A stretch of 64,000 nucleotides of DNA, taken from Nemophila menziesii. Its lineage: Eukaryota > Streptophyta > Magnoliopsida > Boraginales > Hydrophyllaceae. Shown piece after piece: positions 1 through 12,330 of the stretch. The stretch is taken from assembly GCA_029959085.1 (NCBI GenBank), contig JARWIR010000017.1, forward strand, positions 25,296,144-25,360,143, in the 5' to 3' direction. A program made the position numbers and the translations under genes. The notes beneath the pieces are model-generated. The model was not told where the DNA came from. It saw nothing but the letters and a program-made list of their open reading frames with translations, and did not search any database. Each line of letters begins with the position of its first letter. Within the stretch, counting starts at the first letter, position 1.

Positions 1-437
1 CAAAAAATAGGACTAAGCTGTGACACGTTCACTAAAAAAAATCCTTTTGTAGATAAATAAAATAAAGGGACAACTCTAGTATTTTAGGACAAGTTTTGAA
101 TATTTGAAGTTAATACTTATCTTAATTATTTTATTTAGATATATTTTTAGGAATAATATAAATAGTTATTTATAAATTTAGAAGAGAGATAAAACGTACA
201 TGAGAACAAAAAAAGTCATTTTCTGAAGAACATGATCTAAAAAAGAAACAAGAGAAGGTACTCATGTCATTTGCAGAGCCGGTCCGAGAACTTAGAGGAC
301 CCTTTGCAAAACTAAAAAATTGGGCCTCTTTAGTTAAAAAACAAATTTATAGTAAATATTAACAAAAAATTATATGGTTCATAAAACAAAAATAAATAAT
401 TCTATACATCTATAATACTTAATTTTCATTAAAATTT
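1..437. other. AT-rich intergenic sequence
   Basis: No coding region, RNA gene or recognisable element is visible. The last nine bases (429-437, TTAAAATTT) are the left target-site copy of the element that follows. Confidence 0.6.
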
Positions 438-1882
438 TGGGTGAATTCCCTATAGGGTCTTGGATACCATCTTAGTGTCACAAAGAAACCCTCTCATTCC
501 TCTCTCTTCCAAAGAGGCCTCTAAAATGACTAAATGTCATGAATACCCTATAGTAATATATAAGAAAAAAAAATAGATTCTTCTCTTTTCTCCATTACCA
601 TTTTTCTCTCTCCTCCATTACCATTAATTTCTCTCATTCTTTATCATTTTTCTCTCTCCTCTTTCATTAAATATAAATAATTTCCAGCTCCGACCACAAC
701 CACCGACCCTCGCCGATCACCGCCGACCACCACCGGAAAAAGTACTGAGTATGGAGTACTAAAAGTTACTGAGTCGCCGAAAAAAGTTAATGAGTGTCCA
801 AATTTTTTTATTGAGTAACTTTACTGAGTATGCTCGTATTCTTATTAACTTTACTGAGTATGCTCGTATGCTCAGTAACTTTGTTGAGTATCGAGAAAAT
901 TCATCGAGTTTTTAGGATTTTTGCTGAGTACTAAGTAAAAAACAGTTGAGTATATAATATAAAAATGTTGAGTAGCAATTAGAGAAATAAATATACAACA
1001 ACTTAATTACACTAATTAAATACAAAAATCTATTTTACATTACCAAAATTCAAAAAAAAAAAAAAGCAATGCTTAATAACTAAATAACACAAAAATTATC
1101 CCTCGACGATCAAAATGCAATAACATGACTTCAACTTTCTCTAATTATAATTTTTATCTCTGACGTGCCTTATCTAGGCCTAACTATCTATACATGTTTA
1201 TACAAGAACTAAAACAAACACATCCAATATTCTTGCTGAGTACACGTACGTCATAAAAAAAAATTAAAACGTAAACAATATTCTTGCTGAGTACAAAAGA
1301 AAAAAATGGAAACTTGTTGGATATCCGTATAGTGCCTAACAATTACAGAAAAAGAGTTAATATTAATCAATTATCCATGGCTGATCCAAAAGCTTTTTCA
1401 TATATCGAACAGTCTAATATGATTTGACTACAAACAAACAAGAAAATAACTTAACATAAATATATTTTAGCAGAAAAGAATATAATTTCTAGATCTGTAA
1501 ATTTGCACATAATAATTACTTAACCAATAGTTTCACGCATCAATATTTCATAAGACTGAATCGAAATTCAAAATATAAAGTCACATCACATTGCATTCAT
1601 TAATTTTATTCATGCAAAAGACCAATTAAACCAATTATGTAACATATGATTAACACCAAATCATACCTTCAGAAATTATAAAATTGAATTGACGTCTTCT
1701 GCTACAGTGAGGTCTTCTTCTTCGGCTGAGTCATAGCTTCCATGGCCGGATCTAGATCTAGAGCTTGGCAATGGAGTGAGCTCAAACACTATTTTGGAGA
1801 AGAAAGTGAGCTCAATGGTTACTGCACGGGGTCTTATTGGATCCTACGGGTATGTGTTCAAGACTCTTTGGATAATAATCTC
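438..1882 (-). mobile_element. Mutator-like non-autonomous element with TGAGTA array, copy 1
   Basis: The left end reads GGGTGAATTCCCTATAGGGT (from 439). The reverse complement of the right end reads GAGATTATTATCCAAAGAGT, and both continue into CTTG. The 9-mer TTAAAATTT lies directly outside both ends (429-437 and 1883-1891), a perfect 9-bp target-site duplication as made by Mutator-like transposases. The same two ends occur on the element at 62330-63888, in the other orientation. Inside are a CGACCACCG-rich stretch (about 695-735), a spaced TGAGTA array and AT-rich DNA. No transposase is encoded, so movement would need one supplied in trans. The 83-codon frame at 1742 crosses the right boundary and is not credible. 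Confidence 0.75.
740..975. repeat. Degenerate TGAGTA-motif array in Mutator-like copy 1
   Basis: TGAGTA or close variants (CTGAGTAT, TTGAGTAT, CTGAGTAC) recur about every 20-30 bp. Spacing and intervening bases vary, so this is a motif array and not a clean satellite. The same motif, beside a CGACCACCG or CACCGG stretch, recurs in the elements at 35.2-36.2 kb and 63.4-63.65 kb. The motif also appears singly at about 1235 and 1290. Confidence 0.7.
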
Positions 1883-3437
1883 TTAAAATTTAATGATACA
1901 ATAAAATATCTAAGGGACCTCGATAAAACCTTGTTTGAGAAAACTCCAATAAGACAAAACTCCAAACTAAGGAAAAAGAGTACCCAATACTGATAACATC
2001 ACATAACTAGAATCATGATTACTTCTCAACTTAAAGTCTATACGGTTTAACTTCTTTCGCGCTCATTTAAAAATCACATTCAGTATCTTGATTTAATTTT
2101 CTCTAGGCTTTGACCAGTGTGATGGGATAGTTAGCCATTTAGATTTGTCTTATGGTGTAACATCTCGTGTGCCTAGAAAAAAGAACAAGTTTTTGATTAA
2201 AAAACAAAAAATAAAAAGAACAAGTAGGTAAAATAATTGAGAGGTGTTTCAAGCTTTGTGTGATAGTTAGGGGTCTACTTGCATTTAATGAAAAGGTACC
2301 TTGATCAAAGCCTCAAGGTATTAGATTAGTTTTAAATTCTTATTCTCTCTCAATTACTTTGTTTGCATCGCCACCTATTTAGTTTTTCTACTCCATAGAC
2401 TATACATTCTATATATAAAAAAATAACATGCTCATATTTCAAGAATTAACTTTTATATCAGAACATTATATAATTTTTCCTTTATAAAGAATACCGAGAG
2501 TATGTAAAATTAAACAAATAATAGTGTGAGAAAATGGACTTACGGGATTAGGCAAAGTAAATCCCTGAGGAACAACAAAACAATGCCTAAAGCAACACTG
2601 CTCCTACACATTCAAGTTCCTATTTCCTATTTTAAAATAAACCAGGATCCTAATACAAGCAACACTCTACCATCCAAACCACCAATTTTATTTAAGATTC
2701 AGAAATTTACTACAAACGCTTACCTACAAATTATTTAGAATTTAGCTAATTATAGTATAATAATTATTAAAAATTAATAATTTGTTATTCGTATTTTGTC
2801 TAGATCGCCATCGATCCGTGCCCTCAATTTTGAACAACCTACAAATTATTTAGAATTAAGCTAATTTTGATATAATAATTATCCAAATTAGTAATTTGTT
2901 ATTCTTACTTTGTCTAGATCGACGGACTAGATCGCCATCGATCTAAACCCTCAGTTTTGAGTAGACTTGATGTCTACCTGCGTATATTACAATGATAATT
3001 AAGAATATTAGACAAAAAACAAAGATACTTAATCAAGAATATATATACATAAATATTAGAAAGAACATTACCGTTAGAAAAAATTGAAGGTGTCAGGATT
3101 TAGATTCAGTGAATCAAATATAGCCTCTTTCCATTCCAGTAAAAAAAATAAGGCAACCTTTTGGTGATTTCCACACAAAATGATACAAAAAGTTATAATC
3201 AATCAAATAACCCAATCTCTCATTGAGATATATTTAACTTAATATATTTTTTAAAATTTATATATCATTAGACTTTATTCATAAACTATTAATCAATAAT
3301 TTATGAATAAAAAACAAAAGAAGGTAGATAAAGACTAAGGAATGAAAATTAAAGACCCAATTATCAATTTTAGCAACAATCATCTTTCATCGTACCAAAA
3401 ATATAAAATTAATCTGAAGATCAATGGATACAAAATA
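1883..3437. other. Intergenic, AT-rich, no gene
   Basis: Apart from the tandem duplication at 2723-2961 I see no gene or complete element. Short frames here show no family resemblance. Confidence 0.5.
2723..2961. repeat. 115-bp tandem duplication
   Basis: Two adjacent copies start CCTACAAATTATTTAGAAT at 2723 and 2838 and run through TTTGTCTAGATCG and CCTCAATTTTGA-type sequence. They differ by scattered substitutions and a small insertion (GACGGACTAGATCG) in the second copy. Confidence 0.8.
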
Positions 3438-3695
3438 CTTCCTCCGTTTTAAAATGTTTGTCCACTTTGCTTTTCACACATATTAAGATTTGCAATAATT
3501 ACTATCGCTATTACAAAATTACCCTTCATAAAGTGTTTTGATATATTGAATGTGTATTGGAAATATAAATTTTAATTTTTTAATAGGGGTAATAATAAAA
3601 AAAAATTGGAAAAATAGTGTCTTGAAATACTAACTGGACAAATATTTTGAAACAACAATTTTAGTAAGTGGATAAATATTTTAAAACGGAGGAAG
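3438..3695. mobile_element. Stowaway-type MITE, copy 1
   Basis: The 258-bp element has inverted ends (CTTCCTCCGTTTTAAAAT / reverse complement CTTCCTCCGTTTTAAAAT) and is flanked by TA on both sides (3436-3437 and 3696-3697), the Tc1/mariner-type target duplication. There is no coding capacity. A close relative lies at 43239-43494, sharing subterminal TGTTTGTCCACTTT and internal AAAGTGTTTTGATAT. Confidence 0.9.
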
Positions 3696-3697
3696 TA

Positions 3698-4560
3698 GGA
3701 AAAAAGTCAAAAACTATAAAAGACAAAATAGAAAGTTTTGTCTAAAACTTTCTTTTTAAAATAAAAAAATAAAATAATTAGATCAGCTAATTCTCTACTC
3801 TTCTCTCATAGAAAATACGCTTCTTGTCCCTCTTTTTTCTTTAAACCCTAGATCAATTCATCTAATCTCTTCAATCTCAATTTATCTTTCTCAGTTGGTT
3901 CGGTGTGTTTCTGGTCTTGAATTAGGGAAAGTATGGGGGTCTCTTCTGATGGTCTTGTGTCATGCGAAGAGCCCCACACGAAGATATTTTAGTTCCTTAT
4001 AAAGGCAGCTCAATTAAGAATGATTACACCACTAAACGAGATGAAGATCAATCGTAAGGGTAAGGAAGGAGTAACATATAAGGCTAAGGTCCGAAGAATC
4101 TAAGCAAGGGTATGGCAGGAAGTGACTTCATATTAAGTAGCATGCAGTACAATATTCAACGCAGTAGCTATTCGCTATAATGTCTATGAGAGAAAGCTAC
4201 AATCAAGTCTAATAATTGGAGAGGGTTATGAGGCAACCTATTGCGAGTGTTATTTAGATAGTGAAGAAGGAGGATTTGGAAATTATGAGATTATTGGCAT
4301 ATATATGGAGATTAGGAGAAAAATAAACAACTTGGTATGGAAAAATGGGAATTACAGCCTACGAGGAAAACAAGAAGGGAAGGGAAGAGATATTACAGTA
4401 AGGCTCAAATCGTTGCTTTGTTTTAAGGAAATTATCATTATTTATTTTCTCTCTCTTGTACCTGATACACTAATTTCTTACACTGAGCAGGAAAAACATT
4501 ATTACTTTTCTTGGTTTAATAATCTAATACAGGTGAGGATGGAGAGTCACATGCTAAGTA
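3698..4560. other. Intergenic leader-like sequence before the LINE
   Basis: No convincing gene. The CT-rich part (about 3790-3960) could be the 5' untranslated region of the LINE remnant that follows, but the LINE's 5' end and target duplication could not be located. Confidence 0.35.
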
Positions 4561-4778
4561 AGAAGGTTTTCCTCTGGTATTGGGAATCTCATTCGAGGTC
4601 CTACATAAGGAGAGGCCTTTCAATCCAGATAATATACATTTTCACTTCACACACTTGCTTTAGACAAAGCACAAATTACTTTTATAGTCCCTTCACCTAT
4701 TTCTGTACTTTGCTTCATTTATCTCACAAGGTTTGTAGTTTTGTAGAATCACATAGGTACTCCTTCTATTCATATGTT

Positions 4779-5541
4779 ATGGCCACGAGAGAATGTCACA
4801 CACTACCTATAGTGCCTCTTAATGAACATAATATTAGGAGGCCAGGGGTGATCAATATCGGTGTCAAGGCATGGTTAGCTGAGAGCCTCAAGGAAGAAAA
4901 TGCTATTATTCTCAGAGTCGTTTGTGAGAACCCTATTCACGTTATAGGTCTGAGGAAAGTGATAGAGGAGAAGTGGGGCATCCAAGGCAACTTTCATTTA
5001 TCAGAGCTGAAGAACAATATGTTCATACTGGAGATATTAAATGAACGCGAGTTTAAGACGATCTGGGAAACAAGACCATGCGTCCTACTAAAGAAACATT
5101 TTTGGATGACGCTCTGTCCACAGACTATTGATTTTCAATGAGTTGAATACTGACTATTCATCAATTTGGGTTCAAACTAAAGGTTTAGCTTGTAAACAGA
5201 ATAACGTAAACACGATTAAAGCCTTGTAGGTATGTTTTGTGAAGATAGAAGCAATATATTATTCTGAGAAACTCAATGCAGATATAAAGGTTCTGAGGTT
5301 CAGGGTAAAATTTAATATTAGACATCCCTTACCACCTGGCACGTATTTACTTCAAGAGGAAGGCGCAGGATGGGTTATATTCCAGTATGAGAATACTGGA
5401 TCACTTTGTTTCAGGTGTAGAAGAATCGACCATCAATTTGGGGAATGTAATATTAAGGGAGTTAAGAACATTGAAGACATTGACGAGCGGCGTAAGGCGA
5501 GCTGGAGCATTGATAATATTGAGAAGTTCCTCCTTTTAACC
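4779..5541 (+). pseudogene. LINE ORF1 remnant (DUF4283 plus CCHC knuckle)
   Basis: The first part (from the ATG at 4779) resembles the DUF4283 RNA-binding domain of plant LINE ORF1 proteins. After a stop at 5139-5141 and a frame change, a second frame (5239-5541) carries the linker LPPGTYLL and the knuckle core CFRCRRIDHQFGEC, which is a CX2CX4HX4C zinc knuckle. In an active LINE this protein would bind the element RNA. Here at least one frameshift and several stops rule out a full-length product. Confidence 0.7.
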
Positions 5542-6427
5542 TAATATATGGTCTTCAACTAAATGTTGAGGATAAGTTTATTAACTATAACTACAATATC
5601 TCACAGGTTGAAGTAAATGCAGGAAGAAACAAAGCTTTAGTGGGGAACAATGGAGGAATTGTCATTAGAGACAATTTGAACGTCAATCTAGACAAATATA
5701 ACTATACCAAAAGGTTGGGGAGCAGCAGCAACACAAGGGCAAGAGAACTAGAGTAAGAGAAGGAAAGCGAGGACGGAGATTGGGAGAATTGGAACAGACA
5801 GGTAGAAGAACTCAGGAATGAACTGAATGAATCTACTCGAAGGGTTGAGGCTTTCAAAACAGGATGGGGAATAAAGAGAGAGAAGGCAAAGAGAACGAAG
5901 AGGGTGATCAAAGGAATAGAACAAGTACGAGAGGAAAACAATGAGAAAAGGCAGGCAAATAAAAAACACAAATCACTGTTGACAGTTTCTCAAGTATGGG
6001 GGAGCACTAACAAGTACTGTAATAACAAAAAAAAAGAATTGAAGTGAGAATGAATGATGGAGAAGCCAACTCATCTAGGGATAAAGCGTTACTTATAGGA
6101 GGTTTCAAGAAATTAAGAATGGTGGAGAATGAAGAAGGCTTCATCAGCGATAACCACTTTAGGATCTTGGAAAATGAACATGAAGCAAATGATGAACTAG
6201 GAAGCAAGGACTATGGAGATAATGATATCTCAAAAGTGGTGGATGATTATGACTCGCAATTGGAACCTGAAGAGAAGGAGTGGTTTAGTAATGATCAAGA
6301 GGGTAACTACACTGGAGAGGGGGGGGAATATGAACTTTATATACGATGACACTGAGGAAGAATAAAATAATGCTGATAAGCTTCAGAAGGGAGGCATCTA
6401 CTCCCGTGGTAAAGCCGCGAAAGACAT

Positions 6428-8385
6428 TTGACTACCTTATTCAGGAACTATCAAGGGATTCGAGCCCCTTTGACAACTTCACATCTCAGATATTTGGTGG
6501 CTCGGTACATGCCGATGGTTGTAGTGTTTTGTGAAACAATGTTGAGGGAGGTGGACTCCCAATACATTGTTAGGCGAATGGGTTTCGTCAACATATTTTT
6601 TGTGGATCCCACTGGGAAAGCTTTCCATTCCAATGGGATCATGGTTTCGTGGAAATCTTGTATTTCTCTTTTTATTTCCTTTAGTTGTGCTAATTATGTT
6701 ATTCTAAAAATTAATGAAAACTCGTTTTTCTATTATATAATCTGTATTCACACTCCCAATGACTTTAAGGATTGGAAAAAGATATGGCAGGATATTTCAG
6801 AATGAAGTAAAGACATAAGTGACCCATGGGTGATTTTAAAATACTTTAATGATATCTTGAATATATTAAAAAAATAGCGCTAATCCAGCTGATATCAATC
6901 ATATTAACGAGTTAAAGAAGTTTACATATAGCAATTCAATAACAGAGATTCAGACTAACATATGTTTTTTCACGTGGTCAAACAGGATGGAAGCGCGGAA
7001 ACACGTCAAAACAAGGATTGACAGGGGAATGGCTTCCTATGAGTGGCTCAATCGGTTACCAAGGGCTCAAATTTTTGTCCCTCCAACTATCAGTTCGGAT
7101 CATTCACCCCTTGTGTTGAATTATGATGTTAATATGAATAGTCATCCGAAACAGTTCAAATTCGAGTCATATTGGCTTGATAATGAGGAGTGTAGGGACG
7201 TTGTAAAAAAGGTTGGAGTATAAAAACAATTGAACCCCCTATCGTCAATTATATATGAAAAAGGGGTAATCCAACGAAAGAACTTAAAACATGGAGTACA
7301 AAGACATTCAAGAATCATAAGATACAAATTAAAGAGTTAAAAGACAAATTGACTGAAATTAATAAAACCAATCCAAGTGATAGAAAGGTAGAAGAGGAAA
7401 AAAATTAAAGAAAAAATAAGCTTCGAGTATGCTTGTGAAGAAAAATATTGGGGGGATAGATCCAGACAAAACTGGTTAGTATATGGAGATAAAAAGACGA
7501 ATTTTTTTTCACCTTGCCACAATACAAAGAAGGAAAATTAATAGAGTTACTAGGATAAGGGATGAACAAGAGGATTGGAAGGAAGAATCTAGTGAAGTCA
7601 AGGAATGTTTCAAAAAATATTATGAGAATTTTTTTAAGGAACAATCAACCTCTCAAAGGAGCAGGAAGAGGCGGGACAATATATTAAAACCAAGGTTAAT
7701 CAAAATATGAATGAATTTCTTACTCACGAGCCGACTTTGGAAGAGTTGGAAAGAGCGGTTAGGGATTTGTCATCGTTAAAAGCACTGGAGCTGGACAGAC
7801 TTAATGGTAAAATTTATAAAGAATTTTTGGAAATCTTAAGGGATGACATTTTAAATTAGTTAAAAATTACTTCAATAATAACATTATTCTTGAGGATATA
7901 AATGACACACTTATTACACTTATCCCAAAAGGGGAAGTACAAGAAGGACTTGGAGGTTTTCGACCTATTTCGTGTTTGAAATTTATTTATAAAATAATTG
8001 CAGAAATTCTGGCACTCAGGTTACAAGGATACATGGATACTATGATATCAGCAACTCAGTCGACTTTTATCAAAGGGAGAGCGATTCAAGATAATATAAT
8101 TATTGCACAAGAAATATCATTTTTTATGTGTAGGAAAAGAAAGAACAAAAAAGACATGGTCGCGATAAAGATAGATATGACAAAAACATATGATCAAGTG
8201 CGATGGGATTTCCTGCTCCTTGTTATGAGGAAGTTGGGCTTTTGTGAGACATGGATCTCATGGATCAAGAATTGTATAACAAAAGTTTCTTTTAATCTAA
8301 ACTTAAACGGGGAAAGATTAGAGAAATTCAGTCCCAGATGGGGAATCAGACAAGGGGATCCATTGTCCCCTTTTCTCTTACATTA
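6428..8385 (+). pseudogene. LINE ORF2 remnant: endonuclease and partial RT
   Basis: At 6440-6790 the frame reads an apurinic-type endonuclease N-terminus (NYQGI, then VVFCET, matching the WNxxG and catalytic-Glu blocks). At 6990-7220 it reads the C-terminal block with RIDRGMASYEWLNR and SDHSPL. Further frames give an RT fragment (7976-8385) with QSTFIKGRAIQDN, KIDMTKTYDQVRWDF and GIRQGDPLSPF. The palm YxDD box is absent because the sequence is cut at 8385. Multiple frameshifts and stops separate the blocks. Confidence 0.75.
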
Positions 8386-9626
8386 ATGACAGAGGCACTC
8401 ATCAGCCTTGTAGGCTGCTGACTCGGCCTACTAGAAGAAGTTGTGGGTCCGGTTGATGCGGAGGCTGGATCCGGTATAGGGTCAAGTCCTTGAGCCACGC
8501 GAAGATCGTTCATTCCTGCCAGCATCGCCTTGAGAAGCTCATAGTTCTGCCAATCCGGCTGTGTAGGACTCTGGGATCTTTTTCGGACCGGACCAATGGT
8601 TGGCACCCAATATTTTGTCTTGGGTGGGGCGATGACCTCCATGATAGTCTCCAGCATAGCATCCATCTGCTCCTGGACGGAAACTACAGCTCCCTCGGCT
8701 CCGACCTCCACAAATTTCTTTTTCATCTTCTCCCGTAAAACACCCTGTAATTAGATTTCAATTTAAAAATAAATTAGATTAATAAAAAAGTAAAGTTAAA
8801 AATAAATATTTAATTTAGAGCAATTAAAAAAAATTACGCTAGCTCGTTCTAAACGCTTGTCATGCCAGGCATCTGTAATCGGATCGTAAGACAGGTGATC
8901 GAAATAGCCGCTTAAAGGAGGAAGCTCCATCTCCTCCTGGGTATCATCGTCAAAGAAAGTCAACGGCTCTTTCGTCACGGTCTTCAGCTTCCCCTAGACA
9001 GTATACAATAACAAATAATAATTAATTAAAAATTAAATTTATATAATACTAAATTAAATTTTTATTATTAGAAATTATACCTCTATCATAACCTTCCGAG
9101 TCTGGGATAAGTTCCTAGACCCTGTCTTGCGAGGAACTGTCTGCAACTCTCGATCTCTTATTAATCTCCGCCTGACTCTGTTACAATTAATAAATAAAGA
9201 GTTATAAAATTAATAAATAAAGACTTATAAAATAATAAATAAATTATTATTTTGTACCTGTACATTCTCGTCATCCCACATCTTCTTCGCCCTCGCCCAA
9301 AACTCCGGTAGAACATCTAGGGGTGTAGTACGCGTGTTGTAGTAGTCGATTTTCAGATCCGATTTAAACCGCCTGTAGGCCGTAGATGTCATCGTGGTCA
9401 ATCTATTTATAATTTAATCCCAATACTCTCGTCGCATCCACCCCTCTAGATCAAAAAACTCTTGGAGACGCTGTAGAATAACCTCTTTATTATGGTCGGG
9501 GACATTTGTCCATGCTTTGTAACAAGGAGGCACGACTTCTCGAACTGCGTTCCCCCACCACTTGACCCACGTGTTTGTTGTATGGCCCGACAAAGTTCCA
9601 CGTGCTATCGACAATAAAAAAATCAA
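8386..9626 (-). pseudogene. TnpA-like CACTA protein exons
   Basis: Blocks read in minus orientation: 9626-9414 (with TWVKWWGNAVR), weaker blocks around 9360-9080, 8978-8796 (PLSGYFDHLSYDPITDAW) and 8726-8386. The last contains WVPTIGPVRKRSQSP, a signature I associate with plant transposase_24/PttA-type proteins. AT-rich introns separate them. In En/Spm systems this protein binds subterminal repeats. No complete frame survives: the 3' end stops where the LINE sequence begins and splice sites were not all confirmed. Confidence 0.6.
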
Positions 9627-9889
9627 CTGGTATGGGTCAGCCGACCTTTTCTAAAGTCTCCTGAGCTGTTCTTATAGACGTGGCAACTCGAGGGCGTCTT
9701 TGTCTTTACCGAGTACCTGTTGCATTGAATAATATTTATTAATTATTTATTCATATTAATTGAAATTATATTAATTAAAATTGTTCGGTTATTTTTTATT
9801 ACCCGATGGTTGGGCACAATCAGCCATTGGACGATTAAGATCCATCATGGGATCGTTACATCTGCCATCTATAATTTAAAGGAAATATT

Positions 9890-10640
9890 ATTAATTTTAA
9901 ATATTCTAATTTTATTCCTTTAATTTTTATTAAATATTTTAATTTTTATAATCTATCTATAATTTTCTAAATTTAGTCCTTTATTATTTTTTTCCATAAA
10001 ATTTCATTAAATTGCAAATAGATCCTTAAATTTTATAAATTTGCATTTAAATCTTTAAACTTTCTTTTCCTTTTAATTTTTTTTAATTTTCTAAATATTG
10101 CTATTTAGTCTTTATAATTTTCTAAATTTACTAATTAGTCCTTAACTATTTATATTCATAAAATTTCATTAAATTGCAAATTCTATCTATAATTTTTTAA
10201 ATATTGCATTTAAGTCCTTAAGCTTTCTTTTCCTTTTTTTTAGTTTTCTAAATATTTCTATTTGGTCCTTATAATTATCAAAATTTACTATTTAGTCCTT
10301 TACTTTTTTTTCCAAAAAATTTCATCAAATTGCAAATAGGTCCTTAATTTTTTTTTAAATTTGCATTTAAGTCCTTAAACTTTCTTTTCCTTTTAATTTT
10401 TTTAATTTTCTAAATATTGCTATTTAGTCCCTATAATTTTCTAAATTTACTATTTAGTCCTTTACTATATATATTTCATAAAATTTCATTAAATTGCAAA
10501 TAAGTCTTAAATTTTTACATTCTTAACAATTATAAATAATCTTATGTAAATTGCAAATAGGTCCCTGTATTTTGAAAAATCAATAAAATTACAATATCAT
10601 AATTTTACAAATTACACAAAAGGTCCCTATATATCTCCAA
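9890..10640. repeat. Degenerate ~160-bp tandem array, AT-rich
   Basis: The phrase AAAATTTCATTAAATTGCAAA recurs at about 9997, 10160, 10315 and 10480, giving a period near 160 bp and roughly four units. TTTAGTCCTTTA and AGGTCCTTAA-type blocks lie between. The array sits within or just upstream of the transposase gene. It resembles in style the intronic array at 45.8-46.4 kb. Confidence 0.7.
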
Positions 10641-11099
10641 ATATTCAAAAATCCTAACAAACCCCTAATTTGCTATAATTTTCAACCAATTCGAATTACA
10701 TGTTGTTTTTAACACAATAAATTTTTTAAATAACCTAGAATAACATACAACAAATTTGGAATTCATATAAAGATGTATACATTCATGAAATTTTTCAATC
10801 CAAAAAAAATAATTGCAATTTCAATCCAAAAATTGGAACCTGTTACGTGGAAATGGTGTAGATTTCATCCATGAATCCATGCCAAGAAGAAGGAATCATA
10901 AAATAAAAACAAATGAAAAGATATTAGAATTAAAAAATAAAAAAGTAGTAATTAAAGGGTGTTTTTGGATAGATTAAGCTTACCTCTTGGTTGGATATGG
11001 AACTGGATTGCCTCGGAATTGCTTGGGAATGACGGAATTGCATATTTTTGGAGAGAATTTTGGTGTAGCTATGGCTGAAATGAAGCTCGGTTAGGGCTA

Positions 11100-11440
11100 T
11101 ATAGAAAAATTGATTACCGACGACACGCGGGACGTCGGTAATTAGAGGGAATTTCGTAGGTAATAAGGACACGTGTCCAACTCCGTACCCACGACCCTTG
11201 CTTGTCGTCGTTTATCGACGACACGTGTTGTCGGTAATCCCAAATGTCGTCGCTAATTTTCAAGAGCGGGAAACTTGACCGCCTAAGCTGACCAATCAAT
11301 TTTTTTATTAATCTTACTGACGAAAATAATTATGAATGTCGTCGGTAATGTATTGCCGACGACATTCGACGATATTCAAATGACGAATGTCGTCGGTAAT
11401 CGCTTAAATGTCGTCGATAATTTTTTTTGTAAGCTTTTTT
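11100..11440. repeat. CACTA subterminal repeats (internal block)
   Basis: At least eight direct or inverted copies of ACCGACGACA / TGTCGTCGGTAAT-like motifs occur, for example around 11115, 11205, 11240, 11337, 11355 and 11388. They match the motifs next to the true terminus at 12885-13140. Here they are internal, with no CACTA end beside them. Confidence 0.8.
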
Positions 11441-11469
11441 CTTGCATTTTTTCTTTATTTTATTGTTGT

Positions 11470-12330
11470 GAGTATTTGGTATATTCGGTCAACTGTGTCG
11501 TGTATTCAGTCAACAATTTGAGTCAAACTTGAGTGTTTGGTGTATTCAGTCAATATTTAGAGCCAAACTTGAGTGTTTGGTGTATTCAGTCAATATTTAG
11601 AGCCAAACTTGAGTGTTTGGGGTATTCAGTCAACATTTAGAGTCAAACTTGAGTGTTTGGGGTATTCGGTCAACTATTTGAGTCAGACTTGAGTGTTTGG
11701 GGTATTCAGTCAACTATTTGAGTCAAACTTGAGTGTTTGGGGTATTCAGTCAACTATTTGAGTCAAACTTGAGTGTTTGGGGTATTCAGTCAACTATTTG
11801 AGTCAAACTTGACTGTTTGGTGTATTCAGTCAACTATTTGAGTCAAACTTAAGTGTTTGGTGTATTCAGTCAACTATTTGAGCCAAACTTGAGTGTTTGG
11901 TGTATTTAGTCAACATTTAGAGTCAAACTTTAGTGTTTGGGGTATTCAATCGACTATTTAGAGTCAAACTTGGGTATTTGGGGCATTCAATCGACTATTT
12001 GAGTCAGACTTGAGTGTTTGGGGTATTCAGTCAACTATTTGAGTCAAACTTGAGTGTTTGGGGTATTCAGTTAACATTTAGAGTCAAACTTGAGTGTTTG
12101 GGGTATTCAGTCAACTGTTTGGGTCAAACTTGAGTGTTTGGTGTATTCAGTCAACAATTTGAGTCAAACTTGAATGTTTGGTGTATTCAGACAACATTTA
12201 GAGTCAAACTTGAGTGTTTGGGGGTATTCAGTCAACTATTTGAGTCAAATTTGAGTGTTTGGGGTATTCAGTCAACTATTTGAGCCAAACTTGAGTGTTT
12301 GGTGTATTCAGTAAACTATTTGAGCCAAAC
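11470..12330. repeat. 40-bp tandem array, about 21 copies
   Basis: The start of the unit, GAGTGTTTGG, recurs every 40 bp (for example 11531, 11571, 11611, 11651, 11691, 11731), followed by KGTATTCAGTCAACTATTTG and a GAGTCAAACTT end. Copies differ by a few bases, with occasional one-base length changes. Each unit carries two TTGACT cores on the minus strand (in AGTCAAAC and AGTCAAC). The array separates the DUF4218 fragment from the internal subterminal repeats. Confidence 0.95.

Larger units (their letters stand above)
4561..8385 (+). mobile_element. Decayed L1-type LINE, 3'-truncated
   Basis: The order is a DUF4283/zinc-knuckle ORF1, an endonuclease and the first half of a reverse transcriptase, all on the plus strand, as in plant L1 LINEs. 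The reading frame is broken many times. The RT stops at the GIRQGDPLSPF motif, immediately followed at about 8386 by minus-strand CACTA transposon sequence. The rest of the LINE is not found on the far side of that transposon, so the 3' half was lost rather than merely split. The 5' limit is approximate. Confidence 0.7.

Noticed and set aside
1742..1993. 83-codon frame as a small gene
   Set aside because: It runs across the right end and target duplication of the Mutator-like element and resembles nothing.
5702..5971. Leu/Ser-rich minus-strand frame as a membrane protein
   Set aside because: It is the antisense of the charged, Glu/Lys-rich C-terminal region of LINE ORF1.
11470..12330. Regular 40-bp repeats as a CRISPR-like array
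   Set aside because: The units are contiguous with no unique spacers, and the context is a plant CACTA transposon.
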